A DNA stretch of 64,000 nt from Saprospiraceae bacterium (GCA_958295895.1 CATQHI010000012.1:21435-85434); one strand, 5' to 3'. Counted from the stretch's first letter, positions 49,340 to 58,047 are shown. The notes: generated by a model from the letters alone, not told the origin. Made by a program: numbers and translations.

Positions 49340-50611
49340 ATGCTGCTCCGCGCCGTTACCATCGTCGATCCCGCTAGTCCCCACCACGGTAAAACGCTGG
49401 ACGTACGGGTCGATCAGGGTGTCATTCAGGCACTGGCGGGGTCGCTGGATGCGGGGTCCGAGGAGGAGGTGTTCGATCATCCCGGTGCCTACCTAAGTCC
49501 TGGCTTCGTCGACATTGGGGCCTACCTGGGTGATCCGGGCCACGAGGAACGGGAGGACATCGCAAGCCTCACCGCCGCGGCCCGGGCCGGAGGGTATGTC
49601 GCCGTTGCCGTACTACCCAATACGGTGCCCGTGCGGCAGTCCGTGGCCGATATGACCTATCTGGCGAGTCATAACGGCACCGGACCGGTCGACCTACTAC
49701 CCATTGCCGCCCTCAGTCACGACACCGCTGGTGAGGACCTGACCGAAATGATGGAGCTCGGAGCCGCCGGTGCGGTCGCCTTCAGTGATGGTACAAGTCA
49801 TGCCCTCAGTGGCAGCCTACTCAAGCGGGCCCTGGAATACGGCAAGGGATTCGGGGCCACGGTGATCGATACCCCCTACGCCGGCGAGCTGGCCGAGGAG
49901 GGTCAGATGCACGAGGGTGGGGTCAGTGTACAACTGGGCCTTCCGGGCATACCGACGCTGTGCGAGACTATACCGTTGGAACGCGACCTGGCTATTTTGC
50001 GCTACACGGAGGGCCGGCTCATCGTACACCTAGTTTCTTCCGCCGCCGGCCTGGCCCTAATTGATGCGTATCGCGACAGCGCTACCGGGCTGGTAGGCTG
50101 TACGGTCAGCGCCCATCACCTCACCTTCACCGACGAAGAACTGCTCGGCTTTGACCCCAACTTCAAGATGCTGCCCCCGCTGCGGAGTGAGGAGGACCGG
50201 AAGGCTTTGCGGGAGGCCCTGCTGGCAGGGCGAATCGATGCCATCGTCAGCCACCACCGCGCACGCCACGGGGAAGAAAAAGATTTGGAGTTCAGCTACG
50301 CGGCCTTCGGAGCACTCGGACTGGAAACTGCCCTGCGCCAACTGCTGCCCCTGATGGAAGGTGCTCCGGAAGCGCTGGGCGCTATCGTTACGGCACTCAC
50401 CGCTGGTCCCCGCCGCCTCCTCGGATTATCTCCCGTAACTGTGGAAGAAGGCGCGTCCGCACAGCTTACCCTGTTTACCACCCACGGCAGCAGCCGCTTT
50501 ACCCGCGCAGACCTGAAGGGCAAAACCACCAACAGCCCCCTCCTCGGCCGCGAGCTCCCCGGCCGCATCCTCGCTACCATCAACCACGGCCGGCTATGGA
50601 CATCAGCGTAG
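49340..50611 (+). CDS. Dihydroorotase-like protein without metal-binding HxH (pseudo-dihydroorotase)
   Basis: 423 residues from ATG 49340. The amidohydrolase fold is clear (SPGFVDIGAYLGDPGHEERED; SDGTSHALSGSLLKRALEYG). The diagnostic metal ligands are lost: DMHVH of real enzymes reads DIGAY, with Gly60 and Tyr62 at the His positions, and the late catalytic Asp in TDHAPH reads IVSHHR. So catalytic activity is unlikely. Family knowledge: inactive dihydroorotase homologues pair with aspartate transcarbamoylase as structural partners in some bacteria; no pyrB is in the window. It overlaps the glycosyltransferase gene by 16 bases. Confidence 0.82.
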   Translation: MLLRAVTIVDPASPHHGKTLDVRVDQGVIQALAGSLDAGSEEEVFDHPGAYLSPGFVDIGAYLGDPGHEEREDIASLTAAARAGGYVAVAVLPNTVPVRQSVADMTYLASHNGTGPVDLLPIAALSHDTAGEDLTEMMELGAAGAVAFSDGTSHALSGSLLKRALEYGKGFGATVIDTPYAGELAEEGQMHEGGVSVQLGLPGIPTLCETIPLERDLAILRYTEGRLIVHLVSSAAGLALIDAYRDSATGLVGCTVSAHHLTFTDEELLGFDPNFKMLPPLRSEEDRKALREALLAGRIDAIVSHHRARHGEEKDLEFSYAAFGALGLETALRQLLPLMEGAPEALGAIVTALTAGPRRLLGLSPVTVEEGASAQLTLFTTHGSSRFTRADLKGKTTNSPLLGRELPGRILATINHGRLWTSA

Positions 50612-51549
50612 TCGTCCCCCTGTTCAATGAAGAAGAATCGCTACCGGAGCTCACCGCCTGGATCGACCGCGTGATGCGCGCTAATGACTTCAGCTACGAA
50701 GTGTGGCTAGTCGATGATGGTAGCACGGATAGCAGCTGGGAGGTGGTACAGCAACTAGTCGCACAGAATGACTGCCTTAAGGGCATCAAGTTCCAGCGTA
50801 ACTACGGCAAGAGCCCGGCCCTGAACGTAGGCTTTCAGCACGCCGGTGGGGACGTGATCATCACCATGGATGCCGACTTACAGGACAGCCCCGACGAGAT
50901 CCCCGCCCTCTACCGGATGGTGAAGGAAGACGGCTTCGACGTAGTCTCCGGCTGGAAGAAAAACCGCAAGGATCCAATTGGCAAGACCCTACCCTCTAAG
51001 TTCTTCAACTTCGTGACCCGCAAGGTCAGCGGCATCGAACTCCACGACTTCAACTGCGGACTGAAGAGCTACCGCCGCAACGTCATCAAGTCGATCGAGG
51101 TCTACGGCGACATGCACCGGCACATGCCGCTACTGGCCAAGTGGGCGGGCTTTCGCAACATCGGCGAGAAGGTGGTCGAGCACCGGGCGCGCAAGTACGG
51201 CTACTCCAAGTTTGGTCTTTCCCGCCTGGTGACCGGCTTCCTGGACCTACTCAGTCTGATGTTCGTGGGCAAGTTCGGTAAGCGGCCCATGCACTTATTC
51301 GGTACCCTCGGCACGGTCATGTTCGTCATCGGACTGGTCACGGCCGTTTACATCGGCACCGCCAAGGTGTACGCCCTGGCCAACCACATGCCCAAAACGC
51401 TGGTCACCGATAACCCCTGGTTCTTCATCAGCCTGACTACGATGATCATGGGTACGCTGCTGTTCGTGACCGGCTTCCTGGCCGAGCTCGTGGCCCGCTC
51501 CAACCCCGACCGCAATCACTACCTCGTCGAAACCGTACTCGATGCTTAG
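50596..51549 (+). CDS. Membrane-bound family 2 glycosyltransferase (DPM/GtrB-like)
   Basis: 317 residues. The N-terminal GT-A domain has the family 2 pattern: VVPLFNEEESLPEL, VDDGSTDSS and DADLQDSPDEIP (DxD-like metal site), then a substrate-loop region (NCGLKSYRR). Two C-terminal transmembrane helices (LFGTLGTVMFVIGLVTAVYIG and WFFISLTTMIMGTLLFVTGF) match dolichol-/polyprenyl-phosphate sugar transferases such as GtrB. It probably loads a sugar onto undecaprenyl phosphate for surface glycans. It overlaps the preceding gene by 16 bases and tadA by 8, so the three are likely one transcript. Confidence 0.9.
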   Translation: MDISVVVPLFNEEESLPELTAWIDRVMRANDFSYEVWLVDDGSTDSSWEVVQQLVAQNDCLKGIKFQRNYGKSPALNVGFQHAGGDVIITMDADLQDSPDEIPALYRMVKEDGFDVVSGWKKNRKDPIGKTLPSKFFNFVTRKVSGIELHDFNCGLKSYRRNVIKSIEVYGDMHRHMPLLAKWAGFRNIGEKVVEHRARKYGYSKFGLSRLVTGFLDLLSLMFVGKFGKRPMHLFGTLGTVMFVIGLVTAVYIGTAKVYALANHMPKTLVTDNPWFFISLTTMIMGTLLFVTGFLAELVARSNPDRNHYLVETVLDA

Positions 51550-51985
51550 GGTCTACGATGATGCCTACTTCATGCGGCAGGCCCTGAAGCAGGCCGAGCT
51601 AGCCGCCGCTGCCGGAGAGATCCCCGTGGGTGCCGTGGTGGTAGCCGGCGAGCGCATCATTGCCCGCGGCTACAACGAGACCGAGCGGCTCAACGATGTC
51701 ACGGCCCACGCCGAGATCATCGCCCTGACCGCCGCGGCCAACCACCTGGGCGACAAGTACCTGCGCGACTGCACGCTCTACGTCACCCTGGAGCCCTGCC
51801 CGATGTGCGCCGGTGCGCTGGCCTGGGCCCAGACCAGCCGCATCGTCTACGGGGCAAGCGATGATAAGCGGGGCTTCATGCGCTTCGGGCGTGAGCTGTT
51901 GCACCCGAAGACCGTCCTGGAGTTCGGCGTACTGCACGATGCGTGTGCGGACCTCATGACCGGTTTTTTCCGGCAGCGACGTTAA
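51542..51985 (+). CDS. tadA: tRNA-specific adenosine deaminase
   Basis: 147 residues. Deaminates A34 to inosine in the anticodon of tRNA-Arg, allowing decoding of CGN. Zinc and catalytic motifs are intact: HAE in VTAHAEIIAL (zinc His and catalytic Glu) and PCxxC in LEPCPMCAGAL. The length is that of bacterial TadA, with a C-terminal helix. ATG 51542 overlaps the glycosyltransferase stop. The gene is essential in most bacteria. Confidence 0.94.
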   Translation: MLRVYDDAYFMRQALKQAELAAAAGEIPVGAVVVAGERIIARGYNETERLNDVTAHAEIIALTAAANHLGDKYLRDCTLYVTLEPCPMCAGALAWAQTSRIVYGASDDKRGFMRFGRELLHPKTVLEFGVLHDACADLMTGFFRQRR

Positions 51986-52009
51986 AGATCGTTTAAACAC
52001 GACCCGTCC

Positions 52010-52029
52010 TTGCACCGGCGGCCCCGCCC
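52010..52029 (+). repeat. GC-rich leader motif copy d
   Basis: TTGCACCGGCGGCCCCGCCC, one substitution from copies a and b in the central part, 23 bases before the lipoprotein ATG at 52053 and on the same strand. Confidence 0.75.
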
Positions 52030-52052
52030 GCTCTTTCTTTGTGGTGTACCAG

Positions 52053-52598
52053 ATGTCCTGCCCGATGTACCGACTGCTTCCCGCCCTCCTGTTTTGTGTG
52101 CTTGCCCTGAGTGCCTGCGGGCCGCGCCTGAGCCCCTTTACGCAGCGGCTGTACGAGGATCAGGGCTGGGGAGAGGAGGAGCTGAGGCGTATTCAATTCT
52201 ACCTGAGTGAGGATGTGGTGCTCCAGCGCGAACTACGTAACGACCGTACGCAGATCACCCGGGGGGCGGTGAAGGTGATTAATGGTCGGGAGGTGGAACA
52301 GATTGTCTTTAAGCGGAATACACCCGGTCTATTCACCTTTCAGCCGAAGACGCAGCGGGTAGCCGTGAGCTTTGAGAACGATACGGACAATTACCTGGTC
52401 TTCGGCCCCAATCCTAAGAATGGCGACCGCTACACCCTACTGGCCAGCGACTGGACCCGCAACTCCGGAAAGGTTACCTACGCCGGGCAGCAGTGGCAAG
52501 TATCGAGCGCGGATGCCTTTGCGAGTCTGCTCATTCCCCTGAAGCGACTGCGGGAGGGCGATACGCGCGGTCGGGTGGTCGGCGGGCGGAAGCTTTAG
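52053..52598 (+). CDS. Conserved Bacteroidota lipoprotein of unknown function
   Basis: 181 residues from ATG 52053, after the track's GTG 52041. It carries a lipoprotein signal peptide (YRLLPALLFCVLALSAC) with lipobox LSAC, then a globular domain with SPFTQRLYEDQGWGEEELRRI and YLSEDVVLQREL, a pattern I recall from Bacteroidota lipoproteins without assigned function. A TTTCTTTG at 52034-52041 is a possible -7 box variant. It overlaps the gmk stop by 4 bases, tail-to-tail. Confidence 0.78.
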   Translation: MSCPMYRLLPALLFCVLALSACGPRLSPFTQRLYEDQGWGEEELRRIQFYLSEDVVLQRELRNDRTQITRGAVKVINGREVEQIVFKRNTPGLFTFQPKTQRVAVSFENDTDNYLVFGPNPKNGDRYTLLASDWTRNSGKVTYAGQQWQVSSADAFASLLIPLKRLREGDTRGRVVGGRKL

Positions 52599-53173
52599 CG
52601 CAGGAAGTCACCGGCGAGTCCCTCAGCCTCGGTCAGGGCGGTTTTCAGCTCATCATTGACCAGTACGCGGTCGAAGCGCTCGCGGTAGGTGAGCTCCTCG
52701 CCGGCACGGGCAATACGTACGCGCAGGCTATCGGCGTCCTCGGTGCTGCGGTCGCGTAGTCGCTGAAAGAGTGTTTCCTCATCGGGCGGGGCTACGAAGA
52801 CGGCCAGACTATCCTGGGGATAATGCTGCTTGATATTACTAGCCCCCTTGACCTCAATATCGAAGACGACACACTTATCCTGCGCCCAGATGCGGTGGAC
52901 CTCGCTGTGTAGCGTGCCGTAGTAGCGCCCCGGATACACCTCCTCGTACTCCACGAACTCCCCGGCAGCTACCCGACGGGCAAACTCTTTGGGCGTTAAA
53001 AAGTGGTAGTCGCGTCCATCGACCTCTCCGGGCCGCGGCGGACGGGTGGTAGCCGATACCGAAAAGGCCAACTGCGGAAAGCGGTCCAGCAGGTGGCGCA
53101 CGATAGTGGTCTTGCCGGCCCCGGAGGGCGCGGTGAAAATAAGTAGTTTCCCCTGGGGTACCTCAGGCGACAT
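52595..53173 (-). CDS. gmk: Guanylate kinase
   Basis: 192 residues. Phosphorylates GMP to GDP. The P-loop is near the N-terminus (FTAPSGAGKTTIVRHLL), followed by the GMP-binding region ([21 protein letters not shown]) and the lid (RLRDRSTEDADSLRVRI). Length and motifs are ordinary. It begins 11 bases inside the end of the YicC gene on the same strand, so yicC-gmk are translationally coupled, the common arrangement in Bacteroidota. Confidence 0.96.
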   Translation of the reverse strand: MSPEVPQGKLLIFTAPSGAGKTTIVRHLLDRFPQLAFSVSATTRPPRPGEVDGRDYHFLTPKEFARRVAAGEFVEYEEVYPGRYYGTLHSEVHRIWAQDKCVVFDIEVKGASNIKQHYPQDSLAVFVAPPDEETLFQRLRDRSTEDADSLRVRIARAGEELTYRERFDRVLVNDELKTALTEAEGLAGDFLR

Positions 53174-54044
53174 TGGCCAGCTGTTCTTTGATCATCTCGA
53201 GCTGCTCCTTCATGTTGACGACCAGTTTCTGCAGGTCGGCAGAGTAGGCTTTAGCGCCGAGGGTATTGATCTCACGACCCATTTCCTGGCTGATAAAGGT
53301 GAGCTTACGGCCCTTGATGCTATCCTCATTATCAAGGACTTGCATAAAGTAATCGCAGTTTTGCTGTAGGCGTACCTGCTCCTCGTTGATGTCCATTTTT
53401 TCGAGGTAGAAGAGTACCTCCTGCTCGTAGCGGTTCTTGTCGACGTTGGTCCGACCGAGGTAGTCGCTCAGGTGGCGGGCCATGCGCTCGCGCACCGCGG
53501 TGATGCGCTGCTCGTCGTACTCCCCCACCCGGCTGAGTAAGTCAGTGATGGCGCGGACGCTGGTGCGAAGATCCTGGCCCAGCACCGAGCCCTCCTGTTG
53601 GCGGTAGTCCTGGAAGCGAGCGAGGCAGTCCTGGGTGACGGCCTGTACCTCCGCCCAGTCCTGCTCCGCTAGCTCCCCGCTACTGGCCTCAATGATGCCG
53701 GGGGTGCGCAGCAGGGCGGGGACTAGTCCGTCCATGGTGCTATCCGGTAGCGAGGTCTTGAGGTTGAAGTAGATATTGGTGCTGAGCTCAGCCAGGAGGG
53801 GTAGGTCGACCCGGAGCTTGGAGGCGCTACTGGCGTCGGTGATCTCTAGGTTCATCTCCACCTTACCGCGGCCGATGGCCTCGAGGACCAGGGTGCGGAG
53901 TTCGAGCTCGTGCTGCTTGAGGTGCTGGTTGCTGCGCAGGCGCAGGTCGGTCAGTTTACTATTGAGGCCGCGCAGCTCTACGGTGTACGTCTTGGCGCCC
54001 TCGCTGCGGGTGGCTCGGCCGTAGCCGGTCATGGAAAGAAGCAT
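53163..54044 (-). CDS. YicC/YloC-family endoribonuclease
   Basis: 293 residues. N-terminal MLLSMTGYGRATRSEG and C-terminal DINEEQVRLQQNCDYF ... KRLTFI-like region (KGRKLTFISQEMGREINTLG) are the two YicC/DUF1732 signatures. Members cleave RNA in other bacteria. It is first in a two-gene operon with gmk. A near-consensus -7 box (TACCTTCG on the minus strand, 54067-54074) gives a leader of about 22 bases. Confidence 0.92.
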   Translation of the reverse strand: MLLSMTGYGRATRSEGAKTYTVELRGLNSKLTDLRLRSNQHLKQHELELRTLVLEAIGRGKVEMNLEITDASSASKLRVDLPLLAELSTNIYFNLKTSLPDSTMDGLVPALLRTPGIIEASSGELAEQDWAEVQAVTQDCLARFQDYRQQEGSVLGQDLRTSVRAITDLLSRVGEYDEQRITAVRERMARHLSDYLGRTNVDKNRYEQEVLFYLEKMDINEEQVRLQQNCDYFMQVLDNEDSIKGRKLTFISQEMGREINTLGAKAYSADLQKLVVNMKEQLEMIKEQLANVA

Positions 54045-54066
54045 GGAGTTGGGGCGTTTGGGGGGG

Positions 54067-54074
54067 CGAAGGTA
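54067..54074 (-). promoter_or_regulatory. -7 box (TACCTTCG) of yicC-gmk
   Basis: One mismatch from TAnnTTTG on the minus strand, 22 bases upstream of ATG 54044. Confidence 0.5.
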
Positions 54075-54268
54075 TAGGTTTACGACTTACAAGTTGAGAT
54101 TAGCTGCGCCGCTGCCTCCGGCGGTTACGCTTTATGGTTGGGAGGACGGCTTACGTGATAACTCATTGATTTTAAAAGAAATAAGGCGCTACGTAAGGGG
54201 AAGTTCCGCAAAAAAGTGGATATTTGCCCCGCTTTTGAGAACCCGTACGCGGACCGAAAAACTATAGC

Positions 54269-54586
54269 ATGAGAAAAGCTGACGTAGTAGCCAATATTGC
54301 CGACAAGACGGGCATCGCCAAGGTCGACGTACTGGTGGCGTTGGAGAGCTTTTTCAAGGAGGTGAAGGGAAGCCTGGCGGAGGGTGAGAACGTCTACATC
54401 CGCGGCTTCGGCTCCTTCGTGGTCAAAAAGCGGGCCAAGAAGATCGGGCGCAACATTCAGGAGAACACCGCCATTGAGATACCGGAGCACTACATTCCCG
54501 CCTTCAAGCCGGCCAAGATTTTCGTCGAGCAGGTCAAGGATAAGGTGTCTAACCTACCCGATGACGACGAAAGTGACCTCGACTGA
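54269..54586 (+). CDS. HU/IHF-family DNA-binding protein
   Basis: 105 residues: MRKADVVANIADKTGIAKVD, the dimer core GENVYIRGFGSFVVKKRAKK and the DNA-binding arm followed by IPEHYIPAFKPAKIF, the HU/IHF signature (GFGxFxxxxRxxxxxRNP; here RNIQENT replaces the RNP tip). The acidic tail DDDESDLD is an extra. It compacts and bends DNA. Its stop overlaps the ATG of the TPR gene by one base; HU-TPR-rng is a frequent Bacteroidota cluster. Confidence 0.93.
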   Translation: MRKADVVANIADKTGIAKVDVLVALESFFKEVKGSLAEGENVYIRGFGSFVVKKRAKKIGRNIQENTAIEIPEHYIPAFKPAKIFVEQVKDKVSNLPDDDESDLD

Positions 54587-55371
54587 TGCGTAGACCGCAG
54601 TGGATTGCCGCCGGGGTCACCCTACTACTGGTAGCCATCACCTACTGGGGCTGTCCCGTGCGCCCTCCGGAACTTGACGCCGACTTCAACCGGGCACCCA
54701 CCGCGGCTACCGGGCTACAGTCGCTTATACGGGAGGCGCATACTCAGCTTACCCCCGCCCAGCAGGCTACGCTTGCCACGCTGGAGGACCGGCTGGCCTC
54801 GCAGGAAGAGGATAGCGCCCGCGTCGATCTACTGCAGCAGATTGCCGGGGAGTGGTACCAGGCCGATCAGCCCGCCATTTCCGGTGCCTATGCCGCCCAG
54901 ATCGCCGAGATCGAGAACACAGAGGCTGCCTGGGGCATCACGGGTACGACCTTCAGTCTTTGTCTGCGCAAGGAGGGGATCGACGGTAAGACGCGGCAGT
55001 ACTGCGCCGATCAGGCCGAGCAGGCTTACCAGGCTGCGATCAGCCTCAACCCCGGTGAGCCAGAACACCGGATCAACCTGGCGGTCACCTACACCGATAA
55101 CCCGCCCCCGGACAATCCAATGAAGGGTATCCTTATGTTGCGGGAGCTGGAAAAGGACTACCCCGACGAGCCACAGGTCTACGTCACGCTGGCCCAGCTC
55201 GCCATTAAAACAAACCAACTGGACCGTGCCGCCGAGCGGCTACTGCGAGCAGATCAGCTACGGCCCGGCGATCCGGATATCGTGTGTCCACTGGCCAGGG
55301 TGTACGAAAACCTGGGCCGCACCGGGGAGGCCGATATCTACGCCCGCAAGTGCTCCGAACTACTACAGTAA
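54586..55371 (+). CDS. TPR-domain membrane-anchored protein
   Basis: 261 residues with an N-terminal hydrophobic segment (WIAAGVTLLLVAITYWGC), which could be a lipoprotein-type signal (YWGC) or an anchor. The rest is helical with TPR repeats (AEQAYQAAISLNPGEPEHRI; LMLRELEKDYPDEPQVYVT; RAAERLLRADQLRPGDPDI). The genes on either side, HU and the tiny ribosomal protein, form a cluster commonly found before rng. Possible role as a scaffold; no enzyme motif. Confidence 0.8.
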   Translation: MRRPQWIAAGVTLLLVAITYWGCPVRPPELDADFNRAPTAATGLQSLIREAHTQLTPAQQATLATLEDRLASQEEDSARVDLLQQIAGEWYQADQPAISGAYAAQIAEIENTEAAWGITGTTFSLCLRKEGIDGKTRQYCADQAEQAYQAAISLNPGEPEHRINLAVTYTDNPPPDNPMKGILMLRELEKDYPDEPQVYVTLAQLAIKTNQLDRAAERLLRADQLRPGDPDIVCPLARVYENLGRTGEADIYARKCSELLQ

Positions 55372-55390
55372 TTAACCCACGGGCTTTGCG

Positions 55391-55398
55391 TACCTTCG
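55391..55398 (+). promoter_or_regulatory. -7 box (TACCTTCG)
   Basis: Near-consensus about 118 bases before the 31-residue gene at 55517; it would give a long leader. A second weak candidate (TACTTTAA) lies just before the gene. Confidence 0.35.
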
Positions 55399-55516
55399 CC
55401 GCCCGGATAGCCGCCGCCCCCAACTGCGTGTGGCTACAACTATCTAGGGTACGGGGCGTTTTACTCCCGTACGATAATGTATCATCACCGTATTTCTTTA
55501 CTTTAAACGACCGACT

Positions 55517-55612
55517 ATGCCGTGTGGAAAAAAACGGAAGCGTCATAAGATTGCTACCCACAAGCGGAAGAAGCGCCTGCGCAAGAACCGCCACAAGAAG
55601 AAGAACCGCTAG
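55517..55612 (+). CDS. 31-residue AURKAIP1/COX24-domain ribosomal protein (mS38-like)
   Basis: Too short for the ORF track. The product is MPCGKKRKRHKIATHKRKKR followed by LRKNRHKKKNR: 31 residues, almost all basic, with the AURKAIP1/COX24 core (GKKRKRHKIATHKRKKRLRKNRHK). Family knowledge: a short protein of this type is widespread in Bacteroidota and related to mitoribosomal mS38; a structural role in the small ribosomal subunit is likely. Codon choice (aag/cgc/cgg) agrees with its neighbours. It is preceded by a possible long leader from 55391 and closed by the 12-bp hairpin at 55634. Confidence is high because of length, composition, and location before rng. Confidence 0.85.
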   Translation: MPCGKKRKRHKIATHKRKKRLRKNRHKKKNR

Positions 55613-56029
55613 GTAACTAGCAGCACATTCGTGCGGCCGGAACCTCCCCCACTTGGGTCAGGTTCCGGCCGTGACCGCTGCCGGCCCTACTTCCCCCCCC
55701 GCCTTCGCTTTGCGCGCTACGTGCCGCGAGATTTGCGCACGGCCCCTTTCTGTGATGTAGCCACCGATTACCGATACACTTGCTGCATCCGCCAAGAAAC
55801 TTTCCGCCACCTGCCGGCCCCCTCGGAGAGGGCATCCGTGCGGCGGACAACCCCAGCCGACCAGACGTTGATCTTCCCGTCCCATAATTAGCCCGAACGC
55901 GCCGGTGGCCTTATGGTCGTAGCCGCCCCTCGGTCCCACGCTGTGCCCCTGTGTACCGGATACCCGCCCCTCCTCCGCCGCCTATCTCTGGCCGGGGGAT
56001 TTCGTGTATCCACCTAACTCTGTTGTACA
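55613..56029 (+). other. 417-base spacer: hairpin, then probable rng leader
   Basis: No ORF here looks real; those in the track have no homologous-looking content. The first part holds the hairpin at 55634-55671. The rest is C-rich and without long repeats; it may hold the rng promoter and 5' leader. rne-type genes often carry long regulatory leaders, but I see no specific element. Confidence 0.5.
55634..55671 (+). terminator. Perfect 12-bp GC-rich hairpin after the 31-residue gene
   Basis: CGGCCGGAACCT / AGGTTCCGGCCG with a 14-base loop that can extend by a CCC/GGG pairing. No T tract follows, so it may stabilise the 3' end or act as a Rho-dependent or attenuator structure. Confidence 0.5.
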
Positions 56030-57583
56030 GTGGAAAAAGAAATGATCGTCTCCAGTACGGGCAAGGAAGTAGAAGTTGCCCTACTCGAAGACGGAAAGCT
56101 GGTAGAGATTCACCGCCAGCGCTCAACCGACCAATTTACCGTGGGAGATGTCTTCCTCGGGCGGGTCAAACGGGTCACCGCGCCCCTCAATGCGGCCTTC
56201 GTCGATATCGGACATAAGAAGGATGCGTTTCTGCACTATACCGACCTGGGTCCGAAGGTGCGAACGCTCCAGACCTACTCCGACAAGGCGATTAAGGGCA
56301 AGCTCCCCAATTTCACCCTGGACCAGGTCGACTACGAAAAAGAGATCGTCAAGACCGGCAAGATCGACGAGGTGATCTCCAAGAAACAGGTGGTGCTGGC
56401 CCAGGTACTCAAAGAACCCATCAGTACGAAGGGTCCCCGCCTGAGCTGCGAGATCACCATTCCGGGTCGCTACCTGGTCATCACCCCCTTCAGCGAGACG
56501 GTGGCCGTCAGCAAGAAGATTAGTACCAGCGAGGAACGCAAGCGCCTGCAGTTGCTGGTGGAAAGTATCCGTCCGGCAAATTTCGGCGTCATCGTCCGCA
56601 CGGCGGCGGAAGGCAAGGGCGTCGGCGAGCTCCTCGAGGAAATCACCGCGCTGATGGAAAAGTGGAAGACCATCGTAGAAAACGCGAAGGGAGCCACTCC
56701 ACCGGCAAAGCTCCTAAGTGAGGTAGACAAGACCACCGGTCTACTACGGGACCTGCTCACGCCTGACTTCACTAAGGTGGTCGTCGATGATAAGGATCTC
56801 TACGAGACCATCAAGGAGTATGTCCAGGACATCGCTAAAGATCGGCCTAACCTAGTACAGTACCACAAGTCCAGCAAACCCATCTTCGATGCCCACGGCG
56901 TGACCAAACAGATCAAATCCAGCTTCGGCAAGACGGCCACCATGGCCAGCGGGGCCTACATCGTCATCGAGCATACCGAGGCGATGCACACCATCGACGT
57001 CAACAGTGGCAACAAGATGCCCAGCCAGAATCAGGCCGAGGCCGTACTGAAGATCAACCTGGAGGCCGCCGAGGAGGTCGCACGCCAGATGCGTCTGCGT
57101 GACATTGGGGGCATCATCGTCATTGACTTCATTGATATGCGCGACGCCGATCACCGCAAGCAACTCGCCCAGACGATGCGCGCGGCCATGAAGAGCGACC
57201 GGGCGCAGCACACGGTATTGCCACTGAGTAAGTTCGGTCTGATGCAGATCACCCGCCAGCGCGTACGCCCCGAGGTGAAGATTACTACGGCTGAGAAGTG
57301 CCCCACCTGCAACGGCACCGGCAAGATCAACGCCACCATCCTACTGACCGACGAGATCGAGCGCGACCTCAACTTCATTATGGACGCCCGGCCCAAGGCT
57401 AAGCTCAAGCTCAAAGTGCACCCCTATATCTCGGCCTTTCTGAAGCGCGGCCTACCCAGTGCCCAGATGAAGTGGTACATGAAGCACTACCGCTGGCTCG
57501 ATATCCAATCGGACAATGACTTTCCGATCACGACCTTCAAGTTCTTCGACGGTAAGGATGATGAGATCAAGCTGCAGAACTGA
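56030..57583 (+). CDS. rng: Ribonuclease G/E family endoribonuclease
   Basis: 517 residues, GTG start (VEKEMIVSSTGKEVEVALLEDG), the typical size of Bacteroidota RNase G, lacking the long degradosome tail of E. coli RNase E. S1 domain near the N-terminus (VGDVFLGRVKRVTAPLNAAFVD), the catalytic DNase I-like region with conserved NSGNKMPSQ and IDFIDMRDADHRK, and the zinc-link Cys pair CPTCNGTGKI are present. It processes rRNA and mRNA by single-strand cleavage near monophosphorylated 5' ends. Its neighbourhood (HU, TPR, tiny ribosomal protein) is the common Bacteroidota order. Confidence 0.94.
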   Translation: MEKEMIVSSTGKEVEVALLEDGKLVEIHRQRSTDQFTVGDVFLGRVKRVTAPLNAAFVDIGHKKDAFLHYTDLGPKVRTLQTYSDKAIKGKLPNFTLDQVDYEKEIVKTGKIDEVISKKQVVLAQVLKEPISTKGPRLSCEITIPGRYLVITPFSETVAVSKKISTSEERKRLQLLVESIRPANFGVIVRTAAEGKGVGELLEEITALMEKWKTIVENAKGATPPAKLLSEVDKTTGLLRDLLTPDFTKVVVDDKDLYETIKEYVQDIAKDRPNLVQYHKSSKPIFDAHGVTKQIKSSFGKTATMASGAYIVIEHTEAMHTIDVNSGNKMPSQNQAEAVLKINLEAAEEVARQMRLRDIGGIIVIDFIDMRDADHRKQLAQTMRAAMKSDRAQHTVLPLSKFGLMQITRQRVRPEVKITTAEKCPTCNGTGKINATILLTDEIERDLNFIMDARPKAKLKLKVHPYISAFLKRGLPSAQMKWYMKHYRWLDIQSDNDFPITTFKFFDGKDDEIKLQN

Positions 57584-57590
57584 TAGGAGA

Positions 57591-58022
57591 CTACCGGAGG
57601 CGATCCGCGCTACGCACCAGTTTCTCGTCTTTGTTGATATAACGGGCAGCCAGGGCGGCAAAGACGATGGTGAGTAGCGGAAGTGCGAGTCCGAACTCGG
57701 GTTCGGCCTGGTCGGCAGCGCGGTCGGTGGACCAGAGCAGTACCCCGTAGGCGGCGTAGGCTACCGTAATCAAGATCGCTACGTTGCAGAGGATTTTTTG
57801 TAGCCGGCGGTTGGTGTACAGAAAAATGGCGGCCAGGACGAGTACGCCGACGGCAGCTACGCCACCGATGAGGATGGGGCTATCGAAAAGCGTAAAGTGA
57901 GCGTCGGCAAAAACGGGGCTATCGGCCACGGCGGCGGGGGTCTCGGCTACGTCGGTGCCGAAAAGGCCGAAGGTGCACAGGGCGGCCAGGGCCAGAAAGA
58001 CGGATTGGATACGCTGGATCAT
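57591..58022 (-). CDS. DUF4293-family membrane protein
   Basis: 143 residues beginning MIQRIQSVFLALAALCTFGL, a sequence typical of the DUF4293 family of Bacteroidota. Four hydrophobic segments are visible (about 5-22, 50-68, 78-100 and 110-128). No function is known for the family. It lies tail-to-tail with rng and diverges from the HEAT-cyclophilin gene, each with its own -7 box (58048-58055 on this strand). Confidence 0.85.
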   Translation of the reverse strand: MIQRIQSVFLALAALCTFGLFGTDVAETPAAVADSPVFADAHFTLFDSPILIGGVAAVGVLVLAAIFLYTNRRLQKILCNVAILITVAYAAYGVLLWSTDRAADQAEPEFGLALPLLTIVFAALAARYINKDEKLVRSADRLR

Positions 58023-58047
58023 CGTAGGGGTCGTTCGGTTGGAGCCG

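Noticed and set aside
55631-55891. 86-residue ORF in the spacer before rng
   Set aside because: Composition looks like random translation of C-rich DNA; no start signal, overlaps the hairpin and an antisense ORF.
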